Assembly: GCA_964036045.1 (NCBI GenBank)
Contig: OZ038386.1
Span: forward strand, 16,504,329 to 16,568,328
Source: Eutreptiella sp. 'Long Island Sound 2002'
Taxonomy: Eukaryota; Euglenozoa; Euglenophyceae; Eutreptiales; Eutreptiaceae
Length of the DNA: 64,000 bases
Direction of reading: 5' to 3'
This document shows positions 45,214 to 54,725 of the stretch, in pieces (within the stretch, counting starts at the first letter, position 1; each line of letters begins with the position of its first letter). The notes beneath the pieces are model-generated. The model ran no database searches. It was given only the letters and a program-made list of their open reading frames with translations, and was not told where the DNA came from. A program made the translations under genes and the position numbers.

Positions 45214-48200
45214 CGGAGCCCCTGCAGCCAAGGGCCCCAGCTAGGGCGGTCGCAGGATGGTGACGTGGGAAGCGCCGAACCATCCCAGTCGGGAGTCGAT
45301 AAGCACAAAGGGACTGCCGCGGGCGGAAGGCCCGGTCCGGCACCCAGTCGCGGAGGCGGGGTGAGGGCAAGTGAAGGCAAGAACCCTTGCACCCGTCCGT
45401 CCTTCGCGACCAAGAATGTGTTTGATGTACTACAAGATCTTTCCGAGAGTATCGGAGGATCACCCGGACCGCAGCTGGATGCTGCAGATGGGCAGCCTGA
45501 GCCCATTGTCCACGACCTGCACCAGTCGCTTGTTGAGCTTCTGGAACGGCCGGAGATCCTGACTTTGCACGCCGTGCGCCGTGTCGGTCGCGAGCGGCAG
45601 TTGCATCTATGCGGGGAAGTGGAAAAGGTTTTCGACGTGTTGGTCGACACGGGAGTTCAAGTCAGCTTGGTCAAGGCTGGCCTACTTCCACCAGAGTGTC
45701 TGACTGACAGTCGGAAACCTGTCAGGCTGAAGGTGGCGAACGGCCAGTACATGGTGGGTGGCACGAAGGAAGCGGCCATCGGGCTGCAGTTCGTGAACCA
45801 TCGTGAGCTGAGCCGCCCAGACATCGGCAAGGAAATCCTCCTGCACGGTCGCTTCTACGAGGCCGAGATGGACTGGGACATGATCGTTGGATACGACTTC
45901 ATGATGGAGACGGACTCCGGCGTTCTCCCGGCCCAGGCCTCCATGACCCTGTACCAGGACGGCCAGCTCTCGTGGCTTTCGTCACCTGAGCACCATGTGG
46001 AATGCCAATGGATCCACCCCGAACGCAATCAGCTCGAAGTGGCCGCGCTGGACACTGAGCCCACTGGGCCAGCAAACCAGGAGTACGGCGTAATGCCGGA
46101 AGTGGCGAACCGAGTGGTCGCGGACCTGGGAGCGTCGGATCTGGCCCTGGATGCGTTCTCTTCAGGAACCTCCGCCCATCTTCGGGTATGTGAGAAGTAC
46201 TGGAGCGCACAGGACTCCGCGTGGAAGAAGCACTGGGGTCCGCATCAGGGCTTGATGTGGATCCATTGCGCTCGATGGGACATTCCAAGAGCGATAGCGA
46301 AGATTCGCAAGGACCGCTCCAAGGCAGTGCTGGTTGTTCCTATGGGATGCACCGAGGAGGAAAGTACCCGACATTGGGTAGCCTCATTGACCAACATGAC
46401 CTTAAACAAGGTCGTCCTACTGGCTGGAGAGAGTGTCTATCAGGACGCTAAGGGACAGCCCATGCCACCCCAGAGATGGCCAACGGAATTCCACTATGTG
46501 GATGGGGGCCTTGATCAGGCCGACGCCACGGACTTCGTGTGTGTCAACCGCATCATAGCGGAGCCGTGGCGGCAATGCTTTGCGGTTCCCCCTGTTGACA
46601 TCGAAGAATCAGAATCGGAAGACCCCCTCACTGAAGAGGAGTGGGATCTGGTTCAGGGGTATATGGATCAGCCCTTTCACGACTGGGGAAACCAGCGTGA
46701 GGGCAAAGGCCAGGACAAAGCCTGGTGGGAAGTGGACTCGATCGTCTCTGGTTCCTATGACGGGAACACCTTCGTGCAGAGGGTGCTGGACCACCTATGC
46801 AGCCAGGACGAACCGGTCGGGGGTAACCCACCCACCTACGGCGATCTATTCCGAGGCAAGACCAGAGATGGCCCTTTGGGCCACCTGGGAAGACCGCCTG
46901 AGCCGAAGACGAGCGGGGTCGCTACCCCTCAAGTAAGCTCCGTGGTTCAAGTGCCCGGAAAAGCCAAGGCGGAGTCCGACGATTGCCCCAAGATCCAGGC
47001 ATTGAGGGCCAGGCTGAAGCAGAAGTATGGTGATACCTTCTTCAGCGGTAAGCCTGTGTTTCCCCCACCGGTACGTGGACCGTATGGCGAGGCCAAGATA
47101 CGACTGAAGCAGGACCCCCGTGTGTATCGGCACCGGGAGTTTGCCCTGAGGGGCGAGAGGAAAGAAGCCATGGAGAAGATCCTCCGTGACTTCATCCAGA
47201 GAGGCTGGCTTGAGCCGTGCCACTCCGAGTGGGCCTCTCCGTGCTTCGTCGTCCCCAAGAAGGTTGCCGGTGAGTGGCGGCTCGTGGTCGACTACCGCGG
47301 CCTGAACGCCCAAACGCAGCATGATAGCTATACCCTTCCCCTCATTGAGGACATGCTGCAAAAACAACACCGGCGGAGGATCTTCACGGTGATTGACCTG
47401 AAACATGGTTATCATCAGATGCCTCTCGCCGAGGAGTCCCGTGCCTGCACAGCCATGAGCACCCCACTTGGACCTCTCCAGTGGAAGGTGATGCCCATGG
47501 GCGTTACCAACGGCAATGCGGCTTTTCAGCGGATGCTGGAGAACCTGCTTGAGCCGGTGCGTGACTGTGCCGACCCCTTCGTGGACGACGTGATCATCGC
47601 GTCCGGGGACCCCAGTATGAGCTACGAGGAGCTCCTGGAGGCACATGAGAGGCACGTCACTCGAGTGCTGGACCTTCTGGTTCGGCACAAACTCACGGGC
47701 AGCAGTGACAAGGCCACCATTGCGGTAAGCGAGGTGGTCTTCGCTGGCCACGTAGTCGGGAACGGGCAGCGAAAGCCCATACCTGGCAAGGTGGCTGCGA
47801 TTGAGCACCGGGAAAAGCCCAAGACGGTCTCTGAGCTACGGGCGTATCTGGGGTTCTGCAACTACTACTCGGGGTATATCAAAATGTATGCCGAGTATGC
47901 AGCCCCCATGACGACCATGCTCAAGGGCAACCGAGAGGAGACCAAGAAGGGGTCCAAGAAGGCTCTGGTCTGGACAGCTGAGTCCGACCGTGCCTTTGAG
48001 GGGATGAAGCAGGCGCTGCTATCCGCAGTGGGTCTGCACCTCGTGGATCCCGACCGAGGGTTCGTCCTGCGCACCGACGCTTCCGACTACGCCATTGGCG
48101 CTGTGTTGGAGCAAGTGCTTGACGACGGGAGGCACGTGCCCGTGGCCTTCTGGAGCCGAGTCCTGGCGGAAGGCCAGAGACGGACGTGGACGCCCCGTGA

Positions 48201-50181
48201 AAAGGAGGCGTATGCCATCGTCATGGCTCTCAGGAAATGGGCTGGGTACATAGCCCTCCATCCCGTCACCGTCTGCACCGACCATCAGAGTCTGCAGTCG
48301 TGGCACAAGGAGCACGTGGACACCCCCTCAGGTCCCGCCTCCCGACGGGCAAGATGGCATGAGACCTTGGCCAAGTTCGACCTCACGGTTGTGTATATTC
48401 CTGGAAAGGATAACACCGTGGCGGACTGTCTCAGTAGGTGGGCCTATCCCGCCAGCAAGGGCATGACGGATATCTCTGCCCATGGCGATGAGGCTGAGAC
48501 CGCTGAAGCCAAGAGGATCATTGAGATGGAGCGCCTGATGGAGGAGGAGGGTGTAAAATGCTTCGTCGTCATGGCTGCGGATGCCCCCCTCGGAAAGAGG
48601 GTGAGCAGAGCGGTCAGTGTACTCGCCCCTGAGGGAGCTGAGTCCGACAAGCACCTCTTCCCGGAGTCTTGCCTCCAGGACGACTGGACCGACGATTACG
48701 CCAAGTCTGAGGCCTTTGCGGCCGAGTATAGGGCTGTGACCGACCCTGACGACGGGCAGAAGTGGCCAAAGGGGCTGACTGAGGAAGATGGCAAGCTCTA
48801 CCGGAATGGTAAGCTGCTAGTACCGGAGTCCCGGGTGCTCGAGCTTTGTGAAGCTTGGCACCACCACATGCTGCACCCAGGGGTCAAGAAGCAAGCCCTT
48901 GACATGCAGCGTCGGTTCGAGATCGACCATATCGTTCTCTACACCGCCATCAAAAAGGTCAGGAAGGGTTGCTCGGTCTGTCAGGCCTGCAATCCCGATA
49001 ACCAGAACGTCAAAGGGGAAGCCCAATGGACCCCGGTTCCTGACCAGCCCATGGAGAGCGTGGCCATGGACGTCTTCTCCATGCCCGAAGTGCACATTGG
49101 CAAGGAGACCTTTGACTGTGTGGTTCTCTGTGTGGACCGCAACAGCGGCTACGTTGTAGCCGTTCCGGCACGCAAAAAGGGGTTGCTTGCCAAGGAAGTG
49201 GCAGTCATGATGATTCGTCATTGGCTGACCGTCTTTGACATCCCCCGCACCATTTGCAGTGACCGAGGGCCCCAGTTTACTGGTGGCTGGTTCAAGGCTA
49301 TGTGTTCCCTCATGGGAATACGACATGCCAAGAGCGTCGCCTATCTCAGCTGGTCTAACGGCCGTGCTGAAGTGGCTGGACGGCAGCTGTTTGAGAAGCT
49401 GCGCAAGATCCACATCACCAATCCACGTCGGAACTGGTTTGAGGAGATGTGGCCTGCTCTGAAGGCCCATCACGACACCCCGACTCCGGGCGGTTTGTCC
49501 CCTCACCAGATTCTGTTCGGCAGGGACCCCCTGGGTAGGGGACTTCCCTTGTCTGGTGATGGTATGGCTATGGATGCCAAGGAATTCTTCGCGCGGCAAG
49601 AGCAAACGGCGCGGGACATCGGCCAGCAGCTTGAGAAGGAGCATGCTGAGCGTCAGAAGTCCGCCCCGAGCTCGACAGCGCAGAAGTTCAGGGTGGGAGA
49701 CCCGGTGTGGGTGATCAGACCCCGCCCTATGGGCACCCACCGCACCAAGACCTGGTTCACACCCGGCGAGGTGGTCCGCAGGATTGGTGAGGACACCTAC
49801 CGCATCAAGGTAGGTCACGGACAGTTCCGGGAGCGCCACGAGAGTCAACTCCGTGTGCGGGAACCCGACCTCCGTGGCCAGCATGTGTCCCTGAGCTACG
49901 CCGCACATGAGGCTGATTCGGACGACGACTATGCCGAGCAGGACGACTACACAGTCGAGAAGATCCTGGCTCAGCGTCCGAAAGCCTCGGCACCCGGAGG
50001 TCTGGAGTTCAAGGTTCGTTGGCGAGGCTATGGGCCGTCCCACGATACCTGGGAACCCGTCTCCTCGTTCGTTCCGCGGGTCAATACTCCCTTCATGGAG
50101 TACATCCGCAAGCACAAGACCAAGATCCACGTTTCGGACTTGGCAGCACTCACCCGGGCGATTGCAGCCAGGGGTGCCTGA
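45214..50181 (+). CDS. pol: Ty3/Gypsy chromovirus Pol polyprotein (PR, methyltransferase-like, RT, RNase H, IN, chromodomain)
   Basis: One uninterrupted frame of 1,655 codons from the base after TAG. Residues below count from 45265. Aspartic protease VDTG at 127-130. Methyltransferase-like insert at about 285-420. RT from about 575 with WRLVVDYRGLN and the active site FVDD (772-775). RNase H with TDASDYAIGAVLEQ (about 937) and TDHQSL (about 1005). Integrase HHCC module HHHMLHPG...CSVCQAC (about 1199-1241). DD35E catalytic core with D1269, D1333 (CSDRGPQFTGG) and E1369 (NGRAEVAG). Chromodomain at about 1562-1605 (YTVEKILAQ, VRWRGYGPSHDTWEP). All key residues in RT, RNase H and integrase are intact. 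Expression needs fusion to Gag by readthrough at 45211. Confidence 0.95.
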   Translation, partial: RSPCSQGPQLGRSQDGDVGSAEPSQSGVDKHKGTAAGGRPGPAPSRGGGVRASEGKNPCTRPSFATKNVFDVLQDLSESIGGSPGPQLDAADGQPEPIVHDLHQSLVELLERPEILTLHAVRRVGRERQLHLCGEVEKVFDVLVDTGVQVSLVKAGLLPPECLTDSRKPVRLKVANGQYMVGGTKEAAIGLQFVNHRELSRPDIGKEILLHGRFYEAEMDWDMIVGYDFMMETDSGVLPAQASMTLYQDGQLSWLSSPEHHVECQWIHPERNQLEVAALDTEPTGPANQEYGVMPEVANRVVADLGASDLALDAFSSGTSAHLRVCEKYWSAQDSAWKKHWGPHQGLMWIHCARWDIPRAIAKIRKDRSKAVLVVPMGCTEEESTRHWVASLTNMTLNKVVLLAGESVYQDAKGQPMPPQRWPTEFHYVDGGLDQADATDFVCVNRIIAEPWRQCFAVPPVDIEESESEDPLTEEEWDLVQGYMDQPFHDWGNQREGKGQDKAWWEVDSIVSGSYDGNTFVQRVLDHLCSQDEPVGGNPPTYGDLFRGKTRDGPLGHLGRPPEPKTSGVATPQVSSVVQVPGKAKAESDDCPKIQALRARLKQKYGDTFFSGKPVFPPPVRGPYGEAKIRLKQDPRVYRHREFALRGERKEAMEKILRDFIQRGWLEPCHSEWASPCFVVPKKVAGEWRLVVDYRGLNAQTQHDSYTLPLIEDMLQKQHRRRIFTVIDLKHGYHQMPLAEESRACTAMSTPLGPLQWKVMPMGVTNGNAAFQRMLENLLEPVRDCADPFVDDVIIASGDPSMSYEELLEAHERHVTRVLDLLVRHKLTGSSDKATIAVSEVVFAGHVVGNGQRKPIPGKVAAIEHREKPKTVSELRAYLGFCNYYSGYIKMYAEYAAPMTTMLKGNREETKKGSKKALVWTAESDRAFEGMKQALLSAVGLHLVDPDRGFVLRTDASDYAIGAVLEQVLDDGRHVPVAFWSRVLAEGQRRTWTPREKEAYAIVMALRKWAGYIALHPVTVCTDHQSLQSWHKEHVDTPSGPASRRARWHETLAKFDLTVVYIPGKDNTVADCLSRWAYPASKGMTDISAHGDEAETAEAKRIIEMERLMEEEGVKCFVVMAADAPLGKRVSRAVSVLAPEGAESDKHLFPESCLQDDWTDDYAKSEAFAAEYRAVTDPDDGQKWPKGLTEEDGKLYRNGKLLVPESRVLELCEAWHHHMLHPGVKKQALDMQRRFEIDHIVLYTAIKKVRKGCSVCQACNPDNQNVKGEAQWTPVPDQPMESVAMDVFSMPEVHIGKETFDCVVLCVDRNSGYVVAVPARKKGLLAKEVAVMMIRHWLTVFDIPRTICSDRGPQFTGGWFKAMCSLMGIRHAKSVAYLSWSNGRAEVAGRQLFEKLRKIHITNPRRNWFEEMWPALKAHHDTPTPGGLSPHQILFGRDPLGRGLPLSGDGMAMDAKEFFARQEQTARDIGQQLEKEHAERQKSAPSSTAQKFRVGDPVWVIRPRPMGTHRTKTWFTPGEVVRRIGEDTYRIKVGHGQFRERHESQLRVREPDLRGQHVSLSYAAHEADSDDDYAEQDDYTVEKILAQRPKASAPGGLEFKVRWRGYGPSHDTWEPVSSFVPRVNTPFMEYIRKHKTKIHVSDLAALTRAIAARGA
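46117..46524 (+). other. Dam-like N6-adenine methyltransferase-type domain inside Pol (degenerate)
   Basis: Residues about 285-420 of Pol, between protease and RT. ALDAFSSGTSAHLRVCEKYW resembles the Asp-x-Phe-Ala-Ser/Gly start of Dam-like domains in phages and DIRS elements. KKHWGPHQGLMWIHCARWD occupies the place of the Asn-Pro-Pro-Tyr/Phe catalytic loop. IPRAIAKIRKDRSKAVLVVPM matches the following helix and strand (in DIRS, a Lys-Ile-Arg-x-Asp-Arg helix before a Val-Val-x-Pro strand). The catalytic Asn/Asp-Pro-Pro-aromatic is replaced by His-Cys-Ala-Arg, so methyl transfer is unlikely. Assignment is by motif order and needs a profile search. Confidence 0.55.
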
Positions 50182-51646
50182 TCAGCGCCCTGAGCTCTCC
50201 CCTGATGCATTTTGAGCGCTTGTGAGATCGACGGATCGTCCCTTACTTGCTTGCTCTTCCATCTTCGGGTGACCTGCCATCAGAGTGGCCATATACCCCC
50301 CCCTGCTGAATCCAGAGGAGGATGGCCCCTCTCTTCTTCTGTTCGTCACACCCCCCCTGCTGAATCCTTGGGAAACCAGGTAGGGCGACTGACCTTCATA
50401 CTTCTGAGCTCTTGGGGCCTTGCAGCCCATACGACGTTGCGCAACGGATGCCGCTGTCATCGGCATTGCGATTTTTTGGTGTGTGGTCTGGTTCCATGGC
50501 ACTTGCGGAATCCAGACCAGTCGACGTGTGTCAGCTGACTATATATGGCCTGAACTCAGGCGTTTTCCTGTCCACCCTCCTGCATTGCCTTATCCTAACC
50601 GGGGCGTGGTTTGGCGCTCTATCCAGAGTGTGTTTACACGCCTATTTACCCCGCTTATTGCATCTTTATCCGCCCCTCCAGGATATGTGCTTCTGTATGG
50701 TCAGTCTTGTCAGCCCATCACTGAGATGTGGACTGTTTTTCCCCCGACGGGATGCGAATCGACTACGACGGCGCCCTGAGTCGCCGTTTACATGTTTTTA
50801 CATATGGTCCAGCCTGGACCAGTACCTCAGTACATATTCTACTGTTTGAGTGCCCGTGATACCGTGTGCCCTATTCGCTGTGATGTGGAGATCCTGATGG
50901 CGCCAGGCGGGAAGCCCAGTTGCCTGACTACACTCCCAGCGGTCCGCCACTGTCAGTCCCAGTGTGAGCCTACCGATTCGCAGACGCACTTGCAGTCGGA
51001 TGGCGGCCTCCGGTGCTCCTGACCTCGGTCAGTCTGCCTGGGAAACTGGTGGTTTGAGGAGTCGACGCCTCCGCCCACACTGCATGAGGACTCCCTCATG
51101 TATGGCCTTCGTGGTAACAGGGCGAGGGAAAAGACGGCCTTGATGCCCGATCCCTTAAGGAGGAGCTCGTTCGGCTGTGGCACTCTGGACTCGCGTCGTA
51201 TGGATATGGACATGGTGCGCCCGAGGAAGGACCCGTGGGGACTCTCCCCAGTCGGCGGGCCTTGGGAAGCTTGGGGTAGCCTGATGGATCTTTGTGGTCG
51301 CTCTCGACCTGTGGGACCACCTCGGTCGTCGTGTGACGCCTATGTTGGCTGTGTATGCCACTGCCACTGTGGTGGTGACCGTAGCAGCCGGCACCCGGTG
51401 CGCCTGGTATGGGTTAACGGGTCCTTTGGATGCCGAACAATCGCCGCCAGGACCCGGGACTTGATACATGATACTATACTTGAAGTTACGAGACCCTACA
51501 GCACTATACCTGTCTTACTGTGGAGTTTGGAGCCCAACCTGCGAATCAGCCTGAAGTGAGGATGTGACACCCCCCCTTCGGGATATGGTCCTGAGTACCC
51601 GCTGCCAAGCTTGGGTGTTATCGAGCCCCCCCCAGGGTTTGCTCTA
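50182..51646 (+). other. Ty3 3' untranslated region
   Basis: About 1.47 kb between the pol stop and the purine tract. Two copies of a CCCCCCCTGCTGAATCC motif lie at about 50297 and 50351. Open frames of 60-150 codons occur without recognised domains, so no extra gene (for example env) is supported. Confidence 0.6.
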
Positions 51647-51656
51647 AGGAGGGGGG
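51645..51656 (+). promoter_or_regulatory. Polypurine tract for plus-strand priming
   Basis: AAGGAGGGGGG directly abuts the TG of the 3' LTR at 51657, as expected for the plus-strand primer of an LTR retrotransposon. Confidence 0.85.
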
Positions 51657-54600
51657 TGAAGCGGTACCCAGAACCCCATGGCTAGGTTACGGCATACAAC
51701 CGGTCTCCGATCCACTAATCCCAAGTACGGAAGGGAAGACCGGTCTCCGGTCCACTAACCCCATGTACGGAAGGCGCCCGTTGACGCCCGGTGCGAGCCC
51801 GGCGGGAGCGCGTTCCGTGCCGTAAAGTCCCGCATCGGCAACCGATGCACCGCCAGCGGAGCTTTATATATCAGAATATCAGGAATCAACAGGGTTTTAT
51901 TCTCATATTGTTTCCGTCAATTTTTACGCTTCCGTTCTGATATTCACTGTTTTGACTGCTGGCGGTTGGATTGCGACTTTACCGTAACCGCCAATTTAAC
52001 TCTTAATAATGGAAATTCTAGCGCTATCCGTGACGAAGGCTCTAAAGTCTTCAGCAACTGCATTGATGCATCCGCAATTTTCACATTCTACACTCGCAAC
52101 CTTAATCCGAATTTTTCAGGATGTCGAAATCGGATTTTCGACTTCGACATCCCTGCACTTCATTTGACCTCTTTCGAGTGGACCTACGTGCTTCCCTATG
52201 CACGAATCAACTTTCCTTTTATCCTGCCCTCCATTTGTCTTAAAGATATGGGCAAAACAAAGTTGATTCGTGAGGCCACTTGTGAAGGTCATATCTCGTG
52301 TTGCTTGCGAGGAATGACAATAAGGAAACGTGGGATGTATTCACAATACTCCCGACGTAATTTAGGAAGCATCATATGCCTTGCGTCTCCACACGTGCGC
52401 GCTAGTGTAATGGATCATGGTCAAGAGGGTAGAGTTTGCGTTGTAACTCTATGGCCATGATATTGCGTGCGTTAAGATAACTTTCGAGTGTAGCGCGCGA
52501 GTGTTGGTGTTGCATAGGAACTCTCCTTGAGTTCCTATGAGCGATTGACACAAAGTTATGCCCTTGGAGGGGCATGACATATCGTGGGGGGAGCTACCTT
52601 TTTGGGCAAAATGGAGTATGTGCCTTGTGTTGTGTTGCGTGCCCATTTGGCGGGTCCATCGCTCCAAGCCAAGCCCGCCAATGGACCTCATATTGTGCAA
52701 GCCCCTTCTCCATACTCCCTGCGATCAATTGCAAGCCTAACCTTCGTGAAGGGAAGCTTGTGTGGCGATCCCGAAGCGATGCGTTGGGAGCAAGGTGTGT
52801 GTTTTGCAATTTTCCATATTTTCATGTGCCCACTTGGGAAGTAGCGCTTGTAACCTTTCAAAGCGCCCCAAGTGGAGCACATACGTGGAATCGAAGGTCA
52901 TTGGTGTCAAGTCATTGTGTTTAGAAGCATTAGTTGATTGCACGATCCAAGCCGAAGATATTATAATATAACTGTGCGCCTTTCAAGGCACTTTTGTGTG
53001 TCTTTGTGCCAATTTTGCCGTTTTGGCCCGTCATGATGTCAAGTGGCCACCTTGTATCTCAACGTTGCGCTCAATTGACATCATGACCTCAGTATGTCAT
53101 GAGGGTACATACTTCGGTGCCCAACATATCTTGGACCCGGCGAATAACTCCTCTTGGGCTTGGCATACCGTGGTCGCCATGTTGGCGATTTGGGACTATC
53201 CCAAGTCATGGGCTCACTTGGCGACCCTGCCATTCCCAAAACCGGAGGAGTTGGGCGACGCCCAAAAGACATGTTGGTCACATATGACTTGATACCAATC
53301 CTATGGCACACTCCGGTCCAAGTCGGGCATGTGCCTCATTTGCCCTAACCATGAGTGTGCGCATTTTTGACCATTTTGAGCAATTTTCCACTTTTGCTGC
53401 CCGCCGTGCACTATGTTGAGCCCACCCGTGCACGCCGGACGCATGGACCAATGGACCATATATGACATGGGTGTTATGTATATTGGTCCCCATGGTTCAC
53501 ACACCACGTGGGCGAAGCGGAGCAACCTTCGTCAAGGCGCTAGCCCAAAGTGAGTGTGGGCAATTTTGCCATTTTTGCATTTGTGGACCCAATTGGGATC
53601 GTCACCACGCCAAGTAGCATGGAGATCTTTGAGAGCCAAGTGCAAGGGAGTCTTCGTTGCACTCCCGGTGGATCGCGTAGGGAATGGCGGATCTGATCTC
53701 CAAGCCGGCGTGGAGATATACTATTGGGAGCACCCCGAATTTTGGCTCATTTCGAGCAGCCAAAATGACCCCATTTTGGGACCCCAATTTCCCCCTTCCG
53801 TGTGGTCAATTGGCGGCCCCATTTCTCTATGCCCACAGGGAGCCCGGACCTAACTCCAAGTTGTACACTCATATATAAGTCCTAGGTCCTGCCTCCTAAC
53901 CTGTGAGCCATTGGCCTTGCCCTGGCCGGGCAAGCCGCGCGTGGGAATGACGCCAATTTTGGTGATTCTGGCATCATGACCCCACTTGACGAACACGTGG
54001 TGCCCTGATGCAGGGACCTCAGAGGGAACCAGGTTGGGTGAGGGCTCCAGGGAGTTCGTACTCGAAGGGCATAGGGTCGTTTGCCTCGCCCCTACCTCTG
54101 GCGGGCCCGGACGAGGGGTCAATTTTGGAGATTTTGGAGTTAATTTCAGTTTGGGCTGAAACAGCCCATTTTCAGCTACCAACTCCTGAGGGATAATGGC
54201 GGGGCCATATCTCTGGCTCAGAGAGGAGTTGGGACCTGCCGTTAAGGGAGCATAGGGAGCCACTGTCGGCTGGCCTTGGAGCCCATTGGTTCCCAGGAAC
54301 TCGCCTGTGGCTGGGCGGGACACCCCCCCTATTGGCAGGGTTTCAGGGTCCGGACTGAGCAGGGCATGGGTTGTGTTTGAGCCCCCGCCCCCACCAGCCA
54401 CTGGGAGGGTCGGACCTGGGATTGGGATATGAGTTGGGACTGAGTGTCTATTGTCCTGTGATGCCCTTACCCCAGTCCAGTCTTAACCCCATGTGTACAT
54501 ATCCTGATGTGTTGTTGTACATACTTTTGTTCCCTCTTTGCAGAGTGGCAAGGATTCTGAAACGCTTTGTCACATGACACGAGCGTATTGATGCCCTTGT

Positions 54601-54680
54601 GAGCGTAGTGCTTTGCCTGCCTGCTCACTTGTGCGTGTCACCGCAGCGTCCCGTGGCCGGCCCCCCACGGGAACGCGTCA
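51657..54680 (+). mobile_element. 3' LTR of Ty3/Gypsy chromovirus (3,024 bp)
   Basis: Same ends and length as 37449-40472, with about 1% substitutions and no indels. It is preceded by the polypurine tract and followed by the GTAC duplication. Confidence 0.95.
53872..53878 (+). promoter_or_regulatory. LTR TATA box (3' LTR)
   Basis: TATATAA at the position matching 39664 in the 5' LTR. Confidence 0.5.
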
Positions 54681-54684
54681 GTAC
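54681..54684. repeat. Target-site duplication GTAC (right)
   Basis: Matches 37445-37448. Removing the element joins ...CTAGGGTAC to AGTTGACCGC. Confidence 0.8.
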
Positions 54685-54717
54685 AGTTGACCGCTCTAAT
54701 GCGGACGGCTATCGCTG

Positions 54718-54725
54718 TATAAATA
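54718..54725 (+). promoter_or_regulatory. TATA-like box
   Basis: TATAAATA in CGCTGTATAAATAGCG, just right of the Ty3 element. It is a good TATA match but no coding start follows closely. Confidence 0.35.

Noticed and set aside
40956-50130. Long antisense ORFs (up to 437 codons) opposite gag and pol
   Set aside because: They are shadows of GC-rich coding sequence on the plus strand and show no family motifs.
50412-50849. env-like or accessory gene in the Ty3 3' region
   Set aside because: The 145-codon frame has no signal peptide, transmembrane layout or motif convincing enough, and it overlaps other frames.
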